Assembly (NCBI GenBank): GCA_900548635.1 | Contig: URLP01000043.1 | Coordinates: 1 to 12,668 of the forward strand | Direction: 5' to 3' | DNA: 12,668 nucleotides | Origin: an uncultured Megasphaera sp. | Lineage (GTDB): Bacteria; Bacillota; Negativicutes; Veillonellales; Megasphaeraceae | Part shown: in pieces, positions 12,446-12,668 of the stretch | How positions within the stretch are numbered: the stretch's first letter is position 1 | How the letters are laid out: every line of letters begins with the position of its first letter | Translations under genes and position numbers: made by a program | The notes under the pieces: generated by a model | Database searches by the model: none | What the model was told of the DNA's origin: nothing | The model's input: the letters and a program-made list of their open reading frames with translations, nothing else

Positions 12446-12474
12446 ATTATATTCACGGGACCCCATGTTGTCAA
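12446..12474 (-). promoter_or_regulatory. Perfect consensus promoter of tRNA-Thr
   Basis: On the minus strand, TTGACA (12474-12469), a 17-bp spacer and TATAAT (12451-12446). The start would be near 12439, only about 6 nt before the mature tRNA 5' end. The spacer contains GGGGTCCC. Confidence 0.92.
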
Positions 12475-12515
12475 CACTTTTTTCAAACTTTTTGTAAAAA
12501 ACTTTCCGGAAGTTG

Positions 12516-12572
12516 AAATACAGAAGCGTCCTGTGTGGAGGAGGGCCTGGCAGGACGCTTCTGTATTTTTTA
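12516..12572 (+). terminator. Orphan terminator-like hairpin with 18-bp perfect stem
   Basis: AAATACAGAAGCGTCCTG (12516-12533) and its exact complement (12551-12568) enclose a 17-nt loop, followed by T5-6 on the plus strand. No plus-strand gene precedes it: the nearest is the minus-strand tRNA. On the minus strand there is no proper T-tract. Confidence 0.7.
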
Positions 12573-12624
12573 GAAAGGGGTACGTTGCAGTTGTGAGGTG
12601 GTTGGGGTATTTGTTTATCTTTTC

Positions 12625-12667
12625 CCGCCAGAAGACTCCCACCTCTTAGGTGGGGGATGAATGGCGG
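12625..12667. other. Nested symmetrical stem-loop at the window edge (possible IS200/IS605-type element end)
   Basis: CCGCCA (12625-12630), a 7-nt strand, CCCACC (12638-12643), the loop TCTTA, GGTGGG (12649-12654), a second 7-nt strand and TGGCGG (12662-12667) form two coaxial 6-bp stems around a 7x7 internal loop. The core, CCCACC-TCTTA-GGTGGGGGATG, resembles hairpins at the ends of IS200/IS605 (TnpB-type) elements. That recollection is from memory and not checked. No transposase frame is in the window. A structured leader for a gene beyond the edge is the alternative. Confidence 0.35.
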
Positions 12668-12668
12668 T

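Overview
The window looks like a chromosomal segment of a diderm Firmicute of the Negativicutes, most like Megasphaera or a close relative. This is inferred from mid-to-high GC coding DNA rich in GTC/GCC/ATC codons, AT-rich intergenic regions with near-consensus sigma-70-type promoters, strong AGGAGG-type ribosome binding sites, and the gene content. Nothing in the sequence fixes the species. No rRNA, CRISPR array, complete insertion sequence or prophage is visible.

Layout. On the minus strand, positions 1-884 hold a phosphate-transport pair: a DUF47 (PhoU-like) protein followed by a PiT-family permease cut by the window edge. An 11-bp-periodic TTTACA-type repeat upstream resembles a Gram-positive Pho box. 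Divergently, an NCS2 purine permease (1075-2403) is followed by a secreted L,D-transpeptidase (2458-3561) with a strong terminator. A small two-gene unit follows (3761-4467): a NifX/NifB-like protein with a His/Cys-rich tail and a glutaredoxin-like CPYC protein, behind a promoter that carries two identical 12-bp palindromes spaced three helical turns apart. It converges on the biotin operon bioY-bioD-bioA (minus strand, 7074-4464); the two units share a TTAA at their stop codons. The bioY promoter is a consensus promoter with a BirA-like inverted repeat over the start region and a second one over the -35.

From 7309 the plus strand carries ilvE (branched-chain aminotransferase). It converges on mntP (manganese exporter, minus) through a shared bidirectional terminator. 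Divergent from mntP is a secreted purple-acid-phosphatase-like metallophosphoesterase with a lysine-rich tail (9103-10455), then a secreted protein of unknown function (10534-11331) and a helix-turn-helix plus coiled-coil protein (11458-12027).

The right end (12028-12668) is mostly non-coding. It holds a strong terminator, a short CxxC gene fragment, a pair of inverted 23-bp repeats about 214 bp apart, and a tRNA-Thr(CGT) gene on the minus strand with a perfect consensus promoter and its own terminator. Beyond these are an orphan 18-bp-stem hairpin and a nested hairpin at the window edge that resembles the ends of IS200/IS605-type elements.

Most of the window is ordinary housekeeping and transport. 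The parts most worth a second look are the double-palindrome operator with the metal-binding NifX-like protein, the double BirA operator, the possible Pho box, the repeat words that precede the terminators, the repeat-bounded segment before the tRNA, and the structured right edge. No clear new multi-gene system is visible.
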